NCBI RefSeq assembly: GCF_023375815.1
Contig: NZ_CP067412.1
Location: forward strand, 3,906,001 to 3,970,000
DNA length: 64,000 nucleotides
Direction of reading: 5' to 3'
Origin: Pseudomonas sp. HS6
Lineage (GTDB): Bacteria > Pseudomonadota > Gammaproteobacteria > Pseudomonadales > Pseudomonadaceae
Shown: positions 28,279 to 35,802 of the stretch, one piece after another
Position numbering within the stretch: the first letter of the stretch is position 1
How the letters are laid out: each line of letters starts with the position of its first letter
Program-made: the position numbers and the translations under genes
The notes under the pieces: generated by a model
The model's input: the letters and a program-made list of their open reading frames with translations, nothing else
Database searches by the model: none
Told to the model about the DNA's origin: nothing

Positions 28279-28448
28279 GAATAGTCGGTTCTTTTCGGCT
28301 CGTAGAGGTTTTCCTTGGCGCAGGCAATGGCCCGGTCTATCCTTCACGCTTAGTTCAAGACTTGGGTTTTTACGTCATGAGATTAATCATCTTCAAGCGT
28401 TAAATACCTGATTCAAGTCAATGTATATATATCAGCGGTGTGTTTGCG

Positions 28449-29042
28449 ATGGCGGAAAATCTTGTCGCTCATAAAATGGTCGTCGATCGGGAGCAGCGAA
28501 GTGCTCTCAAGTCTCAACGACCTGTGGTTCTGTGGTTTACCGGGCTAAGCGGTGCCGGTAAGTCGACGATTGCCAACGCTCTTGAGCAGGCGTTACTAGA
28601 GGAACATCGTCACACCTACCTGCTGGATGGAGACAACATTCGTCTCGGACTGTGTCGTGATCTGAAATTCAGCGATCAGGACCGGACGGAAAATATCCGG
28701 CGAGTTGCAGAAGTTGCCAAGTTGTTCGTCGATGCCGGGCTGATTGTGGTGAGTGCGTTCATCTCACCGTTTCGGCGTGACCGGGCATTGGCTCGGGAGG
28801 TGATCGGTGATGCTTCTTTTATTGAAGTCTATATCGCCACATCCCTGGAGGAGTGCGAGCGCCGCGATACAAAGGGGCTCTATGCCAAGGCGCGCTCGGG
28901 CGAGCTGAAAAACTTCACCGGTATCGATTCTTCCTATGAGCCGCCGGAAGCGCCGGATGTTCGCATCGATACACTCAAGGATGATGTGTCAGTGGCCGTA
29001 AGAAAAATCATGCAATTTCTGGAAGGGCGGAAGGATCATTGA
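28449..29042 (+). CDS. cysC: Adenylylsulfate (APS) kinase
   Basis: This enzyme phosphorylates APS to PAPS, the universal sulfate donor. The 197-residue protein has the P-loop GLSGAGKST at residues 32-40, [34 protein letters not shown] and [16 protein letters not shown], a complete APS-kinase set. It stands alone, not fused to CysN. Pseudomonads generally reduce APS directly for cysteine synthesis, so a separate cysC here suggests PAPS for sulfation, fitting the sulfotransferase at 19185. A GTG at 28440 is an alternative start. The stop overlaps the next gene's TTG. Confidence 0.95.
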   Translation: MAENLVAHKMVVDREQRSALKSQRPVVLWFTGLSGAGKSTIANALEQALLEEHRHTYLLDGDNIRLGLCRDLKFSDQDRTENIRRVAEVAKLFVDAGLIVVSAFISPFRRDRALAREVIGDASFIEVYIATSLEECERRDTKGLYAKARSGELKNFTGIDSSYEPPEAPDVRIDTLKDDVSVAVRKIMQFLEGRKDH

Positions 29043-30418
29043 AGACCCTGGTCATTATCGGTGCGGGATTCAGTGGTGCGGTGACAGCCGTGCAGTTCTT
29101 GCAAGTCTGCGAGCCTGGTACACATGTGGTGCTGCTCAACCGGTCCGGTGAAATGGCTCGAGGTTTGGCGTATGGCACCAGCAGTTCAAGGCATTTGCTG
29201 AATGTGCCGGCCGGTAACATGTCGGCATTGGTCGATCAGCCAGATCACTTTCTGCACTTTTGCGAAGGCCGCCTTCCAGGTACGACGTCATCTACTTTTG
29301 TGCCGCGAAAGCTCTATGGCGAATACCTCTCGGGGTTATTGGCCGATGCCGGGCACAATTGTCGAGAGGGGGTGACTTTCGAGCGGATCACTTGTGAGGC
29401 CCGCAGTCTTGAGTACCAGGATGGAAAGGCCCTGGTCAGCCTGGTTGATGGCCGCAATCTGATTGCCGATCATGTGATCCTGGCATTTGGAAATTTTTCA
29501 CCGTTCAACCCATCAATCACTTCGGTTGCCCGAGACGCCGGACGTTATCTGGCTGATCCCTGGTCGGGGGCCATTGAGGAACCGATTGATCCGCAAGCAC
29601 CGATTCTGCTGCTGGGGGCCGGATTGACTGCGTTGGATGTGGCGTTGACCCTGGATCAACAGGGGCATCGCGGGCCGGTATACATGCTTTCCCGGCGAGG
29701 TGTCAGGCCATTGCCACACCGTGCCTCTCGCCATGTGGAGTCCATTGCGGGTGAGGTCGTGGAGGGCCTTCAGTCTGCTTCTCCGACTGCTTTGGGTTAC
29801 CTTCGCCGCATACGCGAACTGGTTCGCATGGCGGCCGAGAGTGAGATCGACTGGCGCGATATTGTTGGCGCGTTGCGACCGATTACAGCGCACTTGTGGG
29901 GCCGCTTGAATGAGGTGGAGCGGCGGCGTTTCCTGCGTCATCTGCAAGTCTACTGGGATGCTCATCGCCACAGAGTCGCACCTGAGTCTTTCAAAGCATT
30001 TTCAGCGCAGATCGAACAGGGCGGACTTCTGCCGATGGCAGGCAGAATCCAAAGTATCGAGCGGTTGGAAAAAGGCTTGCGTATTCATGTCGGGCAGCGA
30101 GGCAAGTCCACGGTCGAGACCGTGGATGTTTCGCATATCATCAATTGCACCGGACCGAACTCAAACCTTGCCCGCGTCGATGATCGCCTGATCGTTCAGT
30201 TGCGTCAGGCAGGCCTGATAAAACTGGACAGCCTGGGATTGGGTATCTGCGTTGATCAATCGCTTTCTGTATTGGATGCGCACGGCGTCACTGTGCCTTG
30301 GTTGAGTTATGTCGGCCCAATGCTCAAGGCGCAATTCTGGGAGGCCACTGCTGTCCCGGAATTGAGAAGATATGCGAAGGATCTGGCCTTGCGGGTCGCT
30401 ACAAACATCAGTCAGTAG
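29039..30418 (+). CDS. FAD/NAD(P)-binding protein (PF13454-type), function unknown
   Basis: This is a 459-residue cytoplasmic flavoprotein-like enzyme. The FAD-binding Rossmann motif is [16 protein letters not shown] at the N-terminus, followed by [21 protein letters not shown], which is the hallmark of the 'FAD-NAD(P)-binding' family that includes HpyO-type hydroxylases. A second dinucleotide motif is [17 protein letters not shown]. The TTG start overlaps the cysC stop (TTGA), with AAGGA upstream, so the two are translationally coupled. The coupling suggests a joint process, possibly modification of the sulfated glycan or sulfur handling, but no reaction can be assigned. Confidence 0.82.
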   Translation: MKTLVIIGAGFSGAVTAVQFLQVCEPGTHVVLLNRSGEMARGLAYGTSSSRHLLNVPAGNMSALVDQPDHFLHFCEGRLPGTTSSTFVPRKLYGEYLSGLLADAGHNCREGVTFERITCEARSLEYQDGKALVSLVDGRNLIADHVILAFGNFSPFNPSITSVARDAGRYLADPWSGAIEEPIDPQAPILLLGAGLTALDVALTLDQQGHRGPVYMLSRRGVRPLPHRASRHVESIAGEVVEGLQSASPTALGYLRRIRELVRMAAESEIDWRDIVGALRPITAHLWGRLNEVERRRFLRHLQVYWDAHRHRVAPESFKAFSAQIEQGGLLPMAGRIQSIERLEKGLRIHVGQRGKSTVETVDVSHIINCTGPNSNLARVDDRLIVQLRQAGLIKLDSLGLGICVDQSLSVLDAHGVTVPWLSYVGPMLKAQFWEATAVPELRRYAKDLALRVATNISQ

Positions 30419-30618
30419 TGAGAGCATGTCGTCCGACATTCAGGTCGGGCGACCTCTGTCGTTTTCGGACAGTGATCAAACAATCAACAACGCCAGAGTG
30501 AATAATAAATGGTGCCGGTTAGCAGGTCTGGTCTCGATGATATTGTCGTGAGTTATTCGTCCCCTTTGACCTGTCGTTTGATTTCAAATGTTCGGCGTCC
30601 TCAGGTTGAGCCTTGTCA

Positions 30619-31590
30619 ATGACTGTTCAAGCTGTGCTTGTGACGGGTGGATCGGGATTTTTGGGTGGGGCCTTGCTGCGACATCTGGCAACTTCCAAAA
30701 GTTATCTGCCGGCTGCCGCGTTGAGACGGGAGTGTCTCGATCTGCCACAGGCAATTCGTCGTTTCATGCTTGCAGACATGACGGCCAATGCTGATTGGCG
30801 AGATGCGTTAATCGGGATTGATGTTGTAGTGCATTGCGGTGCGCGAGTGCATGTCATGGAGGAGGCGGCAGCGGATCCGCTGGCGGAGTTTCGGCGGGTG
30901 AATGTCGATGCCACTCTGAATCTCGCCCGGCAGGCAGCAAGCGCCGGTGTGAAACGTTTTATCTTCATCAGCTCAATCAAGGTAAATGGTGAGTTCACCG
31001 AGCCGGGTAGAGTATTTACTGCCGATGACACACCGGCTCCCGTCGATCCTTACGGTATATCCAAGCTCGAAGCGGAAATTGGATTGAAACAACTCGCAAC
31101 CACCACTGAAATGGAAGTTGTGATTATCCGGCCTGTTCTGGTTTATGGGGCGGGTGTAAAAGCCAATTTCCTGAGTATGATTCGCTGGCTGCAGCGCGGA
31201 ATTCCTTTGCCATTGGGCGCGGTACACAACCGACGCAGCCTGGTAAGTCTTGATAACCTGATTGATCTGATCGTGACGTGCTTTGCACACCCCGCTGCGG
31301 CTGGTCAGGTCTTTTTGGCCAGTGACGGGCAGGATGTATCAACTACCGAGTTGTTGCGAGGTATCGCTGTCGCCCTGAAAAAACCTGTCGTGCTGCTCCC
31401 TGTACCGGTCAGTTTTATGAGTGCCATGGCAAGACTGTTGGGGCGAGGTGCGGTTGCCCAGCGAGTCTTCGGTTCGCTCCAGGTCGATATCGGCAAGAAC
31501 CAGCGTCTGCTGGGTTGGGATCCGCCATTCAGCTTTGAACAGGGGCTGGTCGCCACAGTGAAACCATTTCTGGAAAATCGAAAACCATGA
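30619..31590 (+). CDS. wbpV: NAD-dependent sugar epimerase/reductase (WbpV-like)
   Basis: The 323-residue extended SDR has VLVTGGSGFLGGALLRHL, VVHCGARVHVM, FIFISSIKVNGE and YGISKLEAEIGL (YxxxK). HxARVHVM and SSIKVNGE are typical of WbpV/WbiG-type reductases that turn UDP-4-keto-6-deoxy-GlcNAc into UDP-QuiNAc or a related sugar. It overlaps wbpL by 4 bases, and wbpV-wbpL-wbpM together form the conserved right end of many Pseudomonas O-antigen loci. An ATG at 30619 is used; a TTG two codons earlier is possible. Confidence 0.85.
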   Translation: MTVQAVLVTGGSGFLGGALLRHLATSKSYLPAAALRRECLDLPQAIRRFMLADMTANADWRDALIGIDVVVHCGARVHVMEEAAADPLAEFRRVNVDATLNLARQAASAGVKRFIFISSIKVNGEFTEPGRVFTADDTPAPVDPYGISKLEAEIGLKQLATTTEMEVVIIRPVLVYGAGVKANFLSMIRWLQRGIPLPLGAVHNRRSLVSLDNLIDLIVTCFAHPAAAGQVFLASDGQDVSTTELLRGIAVALKKPVVLLPVPVSFMSAMARLLGRGAVAQRVFGSLQVDIGKNQRLLGWDPPFSFEQGLVATVKPFLENRKP

Positions 31591-32603
31591 ATCATTGGTG
31601 GCTCATCCCAGCAGTTGCCGGGCTATCTTTCGTCCTGACCGGCTGTCTGCGCCGTTACGCCCTATCGCGTAGTCTGATGGATATACCCAATCAGCGCAGT
31701 TCCCATTCGGTCCCAACTCCGCGAGGCGGAGGGGTCGCTATCGTGCTGGTGTTCATCCTTGCACTGTTGGTGCTGTTCCAGGTCGGGCTTATTGGCCAGG
31801 GAGCATTGATTGCATTGATGGGGGCAGGCGGTATCACCGCTGTTATAGGTTTTTTGGACGACCATGGTCATATCGCTGCGCGCTGGCGCCTTCTGGCTCA
31901 TTTTTTTGCAGCAGCATGGGGTGTTTACTGGATCGGTGGGCTGCCCCCCGTGATGATCGGTGGCTTCAGTATCCAACTGGGCTGGTTGGGGCATCTTTTG
32001 GCAGTCATCTATCTGGTCTGGATGCTTAATCTGTACAACTTCATGGACGGCATTGACGGTATTGCCGGTGTCGAGGCCGTTACGATTGGCTTGGGTGCCG
32101 GGGTGTTGTATTGGGTGATTGGCTTGCCCGAGCTGGCGTGGCCACCCCTCTTGCTCGCAATTTGTGCGGGTGGTTTTCTGTGCTGGAACTTCCCGCCGGC
32201 AAAAATTTTCATGGGGGATGCGGGCAGCGGATTTCTGGGAATCATCCTGGCTGTCCTGTCACTCCAGGCTGCCTGGGTGGAGCCAGGATTGCTGTGGGCC
32301 TGGCTGATACTGTTAGGCGTATTCATTGTCGATGCGACGTTTACCCTGTTACGCCGGTTGTTGCGCGGGGATAAGATCTATGAGGCGCATCGCAGCCACG
32401 CCTATCAGTTTGCGTCCCGTCGGGTCGGCAGTCATTTGCCGGTGACTTCCGTGGTCGGACTGATCAATCTACTGTGGCTGCTGCCGATTGCACTCTGCGT
32501 CGTCTGCTTCAAGGTTGATGGCGTACTCGCATTGGTGGCGGCATACGTACCTCTTATTTGGCTGGCGGTAAAGTATCAAGCAGGCCAACTGGAAGCCAGA
32601 TGA
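31587..32603 (+). CDS. wbpL: Undecaprenyl-phosphate sugar-1-phosphate transferase (WbpL-like)
   Basis: This polytopic MraY/WecA-family enzyme of 338 residues moves a HexNAc-1-phosphate (FucNAc/QuiNAc type) onto undecaprenyl phosphate, the first committed step of O-chain synthesis. It shows about ten hydrophobic helices and the family motifs DIPNQRSSHSVPTPRGGG, GFLDDHGHI, LYNFMDGIDGIAG and KIFMGDAGSGFLG, carrying the catalytic and Mg-binding aspartates. It overlaps wbpV by 4 bases. In P. aeruginosa WbpL starts both O-antigen types, so use with an ABC exporter is not unusual. Confidence 0.93.
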   Translation: MNHWWLIPAVAGLSFVLTGCLRRYALSRSLMDIPNQRSSHSVPTPRGGGVAIVLVFILALLVLFQVGLIGQGALIALMGAGGITAVIGFLDDHGHIAARWRLLAHFFAAAWGVYWIGGLPPVMIGGFSIQLGWLGHLLAVIYLVWMLNLYNFMDGIDGIAGVEAVTIGLGAGVLYWVIGLPELAWPPLLLAICAGGFLCWNFPPAKIFMGDAGSGFLGIILAVLSLQAAWVEPGLLWAWLILLGVFIVDATFTLLRRLLRGDKIYEAHRSHAYQFASRRVGSHLPVTSVVGLINLLWLLPIALCVVCFKVDGVLALVAAYVPLIWLAVKYQAGQLEAR

Positions 32604-33005
32604 GCAACCTTGGTGCTTATGGCTTTTTCTGTGCTTGCACTCGTCCAACCTGCCAGAGCGGGGCAGGTGGGACGAGTTACACGCAACATCCTCATTGAAA
32701 AGCGATCTGAAGCGCCAATCCGCTCTGTCACCGCAGAAAAGCGAGTGTCTATGGCCAAGACTGATCCGTACATTGTAAAAAACTGTGTATCCTTGCGCGT
32801 ACAACGGCTACCGCAATGCCGCCCCGAAGCCTGAAGTCCTCGAAATTGATTCTGAACTCCTCAGCGGAACGTTCGGTGTCTATGTCTGGTCGGAATCAAT
32901 ACTTGTGCTGGCCTTGTCCGGTAAGCGATTTGACTCATCGGGTGTTTAACCATATTTCTAATGATGCTTTGTTCTTGGAATGAAGTGATCGGAGAGGAGC
33001 AGATT
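32604..33005 (+). other. 402-base gap without a supported gene; possible promoter at its end
   Basis: The stretch between wbpL and the next glycosyltransferase has no convincing gene. A 74-codon frame (32610-32834) begins with a hydrophobic run ending PARA, like a short signal peptide, but it lacks a ribosome site and a basic N-terminus. A candidate promoter, TTGACT (32930) with TATTTC (32953) at 17-base spacing, could drive the next gene. Confidence 0.4.
32930..32958 (+). promoter_or_regulatory. Candidate promoter before the 33006 glycosyltransferase
   Basis: TTGACT and TATTTC are separated by exactly 17 bases, about 48 bases before the chosen start. The -35 is good and the -10 is poor. Confidence 0.3.
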
Positions 33006-34745
33006 TTGTCTCGCAGTATCTTCCTGTCAAAACTTCTAGAGTTTGTGAATGCTGCACGGGGAAGGCTGGCGGATCCCAACCTTCCTCCGAAGCTGCAAGA
33101 GAATAATTCGCCGTTGGATGCAGGCGCCATGTCAGTGGCTGGCATCGAAGGCACTTGCGACGCGAGCCTGCTTCCCGAGAATTTTGATCCGGCACTCTAT
33201 CTACAAATGAACCCTGACCTGGGCGCCGTTGATCCTGTCGCTCATTACTTGAACCATGGTCGGCATGACACCTGGCGGGTCGCAACGTTGCCGCGAGTGC
33301 ATCGTTCCGAGACGCGTGCCTTCAATCCTGAGCTGGACACCATCCTGGTTGTCAGTCATGAGGCATCTCGCTCGGGAGCCCCCATTCTTGCGCTCAATCT
33401 TGTCGAGCGCTTGTCGGCTCGATACAACGTGGTTGTATTAGTGCTTGGAAATGGCCCGCTCCTGGGGGCGTTTAAGGGCGCCGCTGTTGCAACCATGAGC
33501 AGTCCCGCACTCAGACATAATGCCGAGTATGTGCAACTCGCAATGCAACAGTTGAATGTCGAATTCAGTTTCCTGTTTGCACTGGTTAATAGTATGGAGT
33601 GCAATCTCGTTCTCGAACCGCTTGCCAGAAACTTTATTCCGTCTGTTTATCTGATTCATGAGTTTGCCTCTGCCTACCCCAATTCACAGGCTTTGTTGTC
33701 GGATACATTGTTGTGGAGTAGTGAAGTTGTATTTTCTGCGGGGTTGACGCAGGAGAACGCTCAAGATTCATTTCCGGCATTCAAGCATTTCCCCACGCAC
33801 ATCCTTCCACAAGGACGGTGCGTTCTTGCCGAGCAAAAAGGCAGTGAAGATCAGGCACGGAGGGAGTCGGATAAGCTTCGGGAACAAATTCGACCGAAAA
33901 GTGACACTGACAGAAAATTTGTTGTATTTGGCGCCGGGTATGTCAATTTTCGTAAGGGCGTAGATCTTTTTATCCAATGTGCAATCAAGACCATGAATAG
34001 CCCTGGGGGAGAACGGTTTCGTTTCGTCTGGATTGGACAGGGCTACATGCAGGGTACCGAAGATGGGTATTCGGTCTATCTCGCTGATCAGATCAAACGA
34101 TCGGGTTTGCGAGACCGGTTCGTGATACTGGGAGAGACTTCTGCAATCAGCACCGCATATGAAGAAGCGGATGTGCTGTTCATTTCCTCACGGCTGGACC
34201 CATTGCCTAACGTCGCCATTGATGCTTTTGCGGAAAGACTGCCGGTAGTCTGTTTCGACAAGGCGAGCGGGATTTCAGATTTTCTTTCTTCCTGCGGATT
34301 ACAGGATGTGTGTGTTGCCAATTATCTGGATGTCACCAGTGCCGCCGAGAAGATATTCGCGCTGGCTGATTCGAGTTTGTTGTATGAGCAAGCAGTCAAT
34401 CTGAGCTACGACGCGTCGGCGACCTATTTCGACATGGATTCCTATGTTGGAAAAATCGAAGCGTTGGGTGTAAATGCATCCAGACGAACCCGACAGGAAA
34501 AGCACGATGTCGAAACCATCGTCGAGTCGGGCTTGTTAGTCGGAGGCAATGGGACAACCGTCGTTCAAGATGTCCTGAGCAATATACGGGGAAGGGCGCG
34601 GGGTATTAACGTTTCACCACTCGTTGCGGATTTTCAGCCAGATATCTACGTCTCCGAACGCGGCCTGGCGATCGCCGGATCCGATCCCTTTGCGGACTAC
34701 CTGCGTGCTGGAAGCCCCCGAGGCGTCTGGGACAAGTGTAAGTAG
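33006..34745 (+). CDS. Family 4 glycosyltransferase with N- and C-terminal NPDL-type modules
   Basis: The 579-residue product has a central GT-B enzyme: LVVSHEASRSGAPILALNLVERL, a donor domain with FGAGYVNFRKGVDLF, and RLDPLPNVAIDAFAERLPVV holding the donor-binding glutamate region. Before it, residues of about 59-95 carry NFDPALYLQMNPDLG and DPVAHYLNHGRHD. After it, residues of about 543-575 carry FQPDIYVSERGLAIAG and DPFADYLRAGSPRG, which look like a second copy of the same module. The TTG at 33006 has GAGGAG exactly 6 bases upstream, far better than the ATG codons at 32961/32964. Substrate unknown. Confidence 0.84.
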   Translation: MSRSIFLSKLLEFVNAARGRLADPNLPPKLQENNSPLDAGAMSVAGIEGTCDASLLPENFDPALYLQMNPDLGAVDPVAHYLNHGRHDTWRVATLPRVHRSETRAFNPELDTILVVSHEASRSGAPILALNLVERLSARYNVVVLVLGNGPLLGAFKGAAVATMSSPALRHNAEYVQLAMQQLNVEFSFLFALVNSMECNLVLEPLARNFIPSVYLIHEFASAYPNSQALLSDTLLWSSEVVFSAGLTQENAQDSFPAFKHFPTHILPQGRCVLAEQKGSEDQARRESDKLREQIRPKSDTDRKFVVFGAGYVNFRKGVDLFIQCAIKTMNSPGGERFRFVWIGQGYMQGTEDGYSVYLADQIKRSGLRDRFVILGETSAISTAYEEADVLFISSRLDPLPNVAIDAFAERLPVVCFDKASGISDFLSSCGLQDVCVANYLDVTSAAEKIFALADSSLLYEQAVNLSYDASATYFDMDSYVGKIEALGVNASRRTRQEKHDVETIVESGLLVGGNGTTVVQDVLSNIRGRARGINVSPLVADFQPDIYVSERGLAIAGSDPFADYLRAGSPRGVWDKCK

Positions 34746-34753
34746 CCGCAGGG

Positions 34754-35518
34754 TTACTCTCTACTCGACAGTGCTCTCCACAGCCTACTGAGCAGATTAC
34801 AACGTTCGGGTCTATTGCGGACTTTGACGTCCAGACTGTCACTGCCTTCGTGCTCCATGCGCCGGCAGTGTTCAAGCAAAGGCGTCAAGTGTGGCGCAAT
34901 CATGAGAGCATGGGCCGCCGGGTCATAGTGGTGATTACTGGGATCAGGGTTGCGCAAGGATTCTTTGAGGCGCCCGGATACATCTATCGAGTGACTGTCC
35001 AGATTCAAGTAGCTGAGGTTTTCACGGCGGCAGAACTCTTCCATGCGCTTGTTGAACTCAATGGTCAATCGAGTTCTGTCAGCCAGTGACGCTTTTACTT
35101 CTTTTCGCAGGTTTGCAACTTCACCCCATTCCATTTCATCCTGAATCGTCGGTAAAGGCGTACTGAGGGCGATTACTTGATGCGTCCCGGCAATGTCTTT
35201 CAGAAGCTTTTGATAGTTATCAACGGCCAACTGCAGCATTTGCTCAACTGGGCTATCGTGTTTCTGTGCTCTATACCAAATAACAAATCCGGTATCGACC
35301 TCGCCGAGCATGACAATTACTGTCTTGGCGTGCGTCGCGCCCAGCGCGGCCATGAATTGGGGCATCGCCTGGGTAACGGCATTTGGATTTTTCAATCCCG
35401 ATACAGTTGCTCCTCCGACAGAGGTAACCTCGAACGAATATTCGGAGAGCAGTGTTCTCATTTTTTCCGAGCTGAAAACCAATGCGTGAGAGTCGCCGAG
35501 TACAAGTACAGGGGTCAT
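34754..35518 (-). CDS. SGNH/GDSL-type hydrolase, antisense to the rest of the locus
   Basis: This 254-residue protein begins MTPVLVLGDSHALVFSSEK. GDSH is block I with the nucleophilic serine, and a late NHHYDPAAH may supply the catalytic histidine (block V, with the Asp two residues away). SGNH enzymes can be acetyl-esterases or O-acyltransferase partners. No signal peptide is visible, so it is probably cytoplasmic. It is the only minus-strand gene in the locus and converges on the GT4 gene, with 8 bases between the stops. A separate transcription unit, and possibly a separate origin, is likely. Confidence 0.8.
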   Translation of the reverse strand: MTPVLVLGDSHALVFSSEKMRTLLSEYSFEVTSVGGATVSGLKNPNAVTQAMPQFMAALGATHAKTVIVMLGEVDTGFVIWYRAQKHDSPVEQMLQLAVDNYQKLLKDIAGTHQVIALSTPLPTIQDEMEWGEVANLRKEVKASLADRTRLTIEFNKRMEEFCRRENLSYLNLDSHSIDVSGRLKESLRNPDPSNHHYDPAAHALMIAPHLTPLLEHCRRMEHEGSDSLDVKVRNRPERCNLLSRLWRALSSRE

Positions 35519-35778
35519 TGTCTGAGAGCTTCCTGATTCCGTGATTTGAGGTGATGCATTGGCCAGAGCGAAATTCTATAGGGTCAGGGCGTGTGCGCCT
35601 AGTTGAGTCACAAGTCGGATCGAATCCGTTTTTGCCGACTGTAACGCGCTTGAATCAGTCGGAGGGTTGCTGTCTGAACGTCGTAGCAATTCCCTGGCTG
35701 TAGCCGGTCAATATTCAGATGGTGGTTCCTGCATTGAGGTTACAATGCGGCTCGTCGACTGTCGAAGGAGGGAGCCAA

Positions 35779-35802
35779 GTGCTCGAACGGGTGAATGGAT
35801 AA
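35779..35802 (+). other. Seven-codon mini-ORF overlapping the wbpM start
   Basis: A strong ribosome site (GGAGGGAG) stands 6 bases before GTG at 35779, which opens MLERVNG then TAA at 35800. The wbpM ATG at 35795 lies inside it in another frame and has no good site of its own. The mini-ORF could load ribosomes for wbpM by re-initiation. This is sequence-only and speculative. Confidence 0.3.

Noticed and set aside
30442..30455. Palindrome AGGTCGGGCGACCT between the FAD protein and wbpV genes
   Set aside because: It has no T-run for a terminator and no partner; too short to call an operator.
32610..32834. 74-codon frame starting with a hydrophobic run ending in PARA
   Set aside because: It looks a little like a signal peptide but lacks basic N-terminal residues and a ribosome site. 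I kept it only as a note on the gap.
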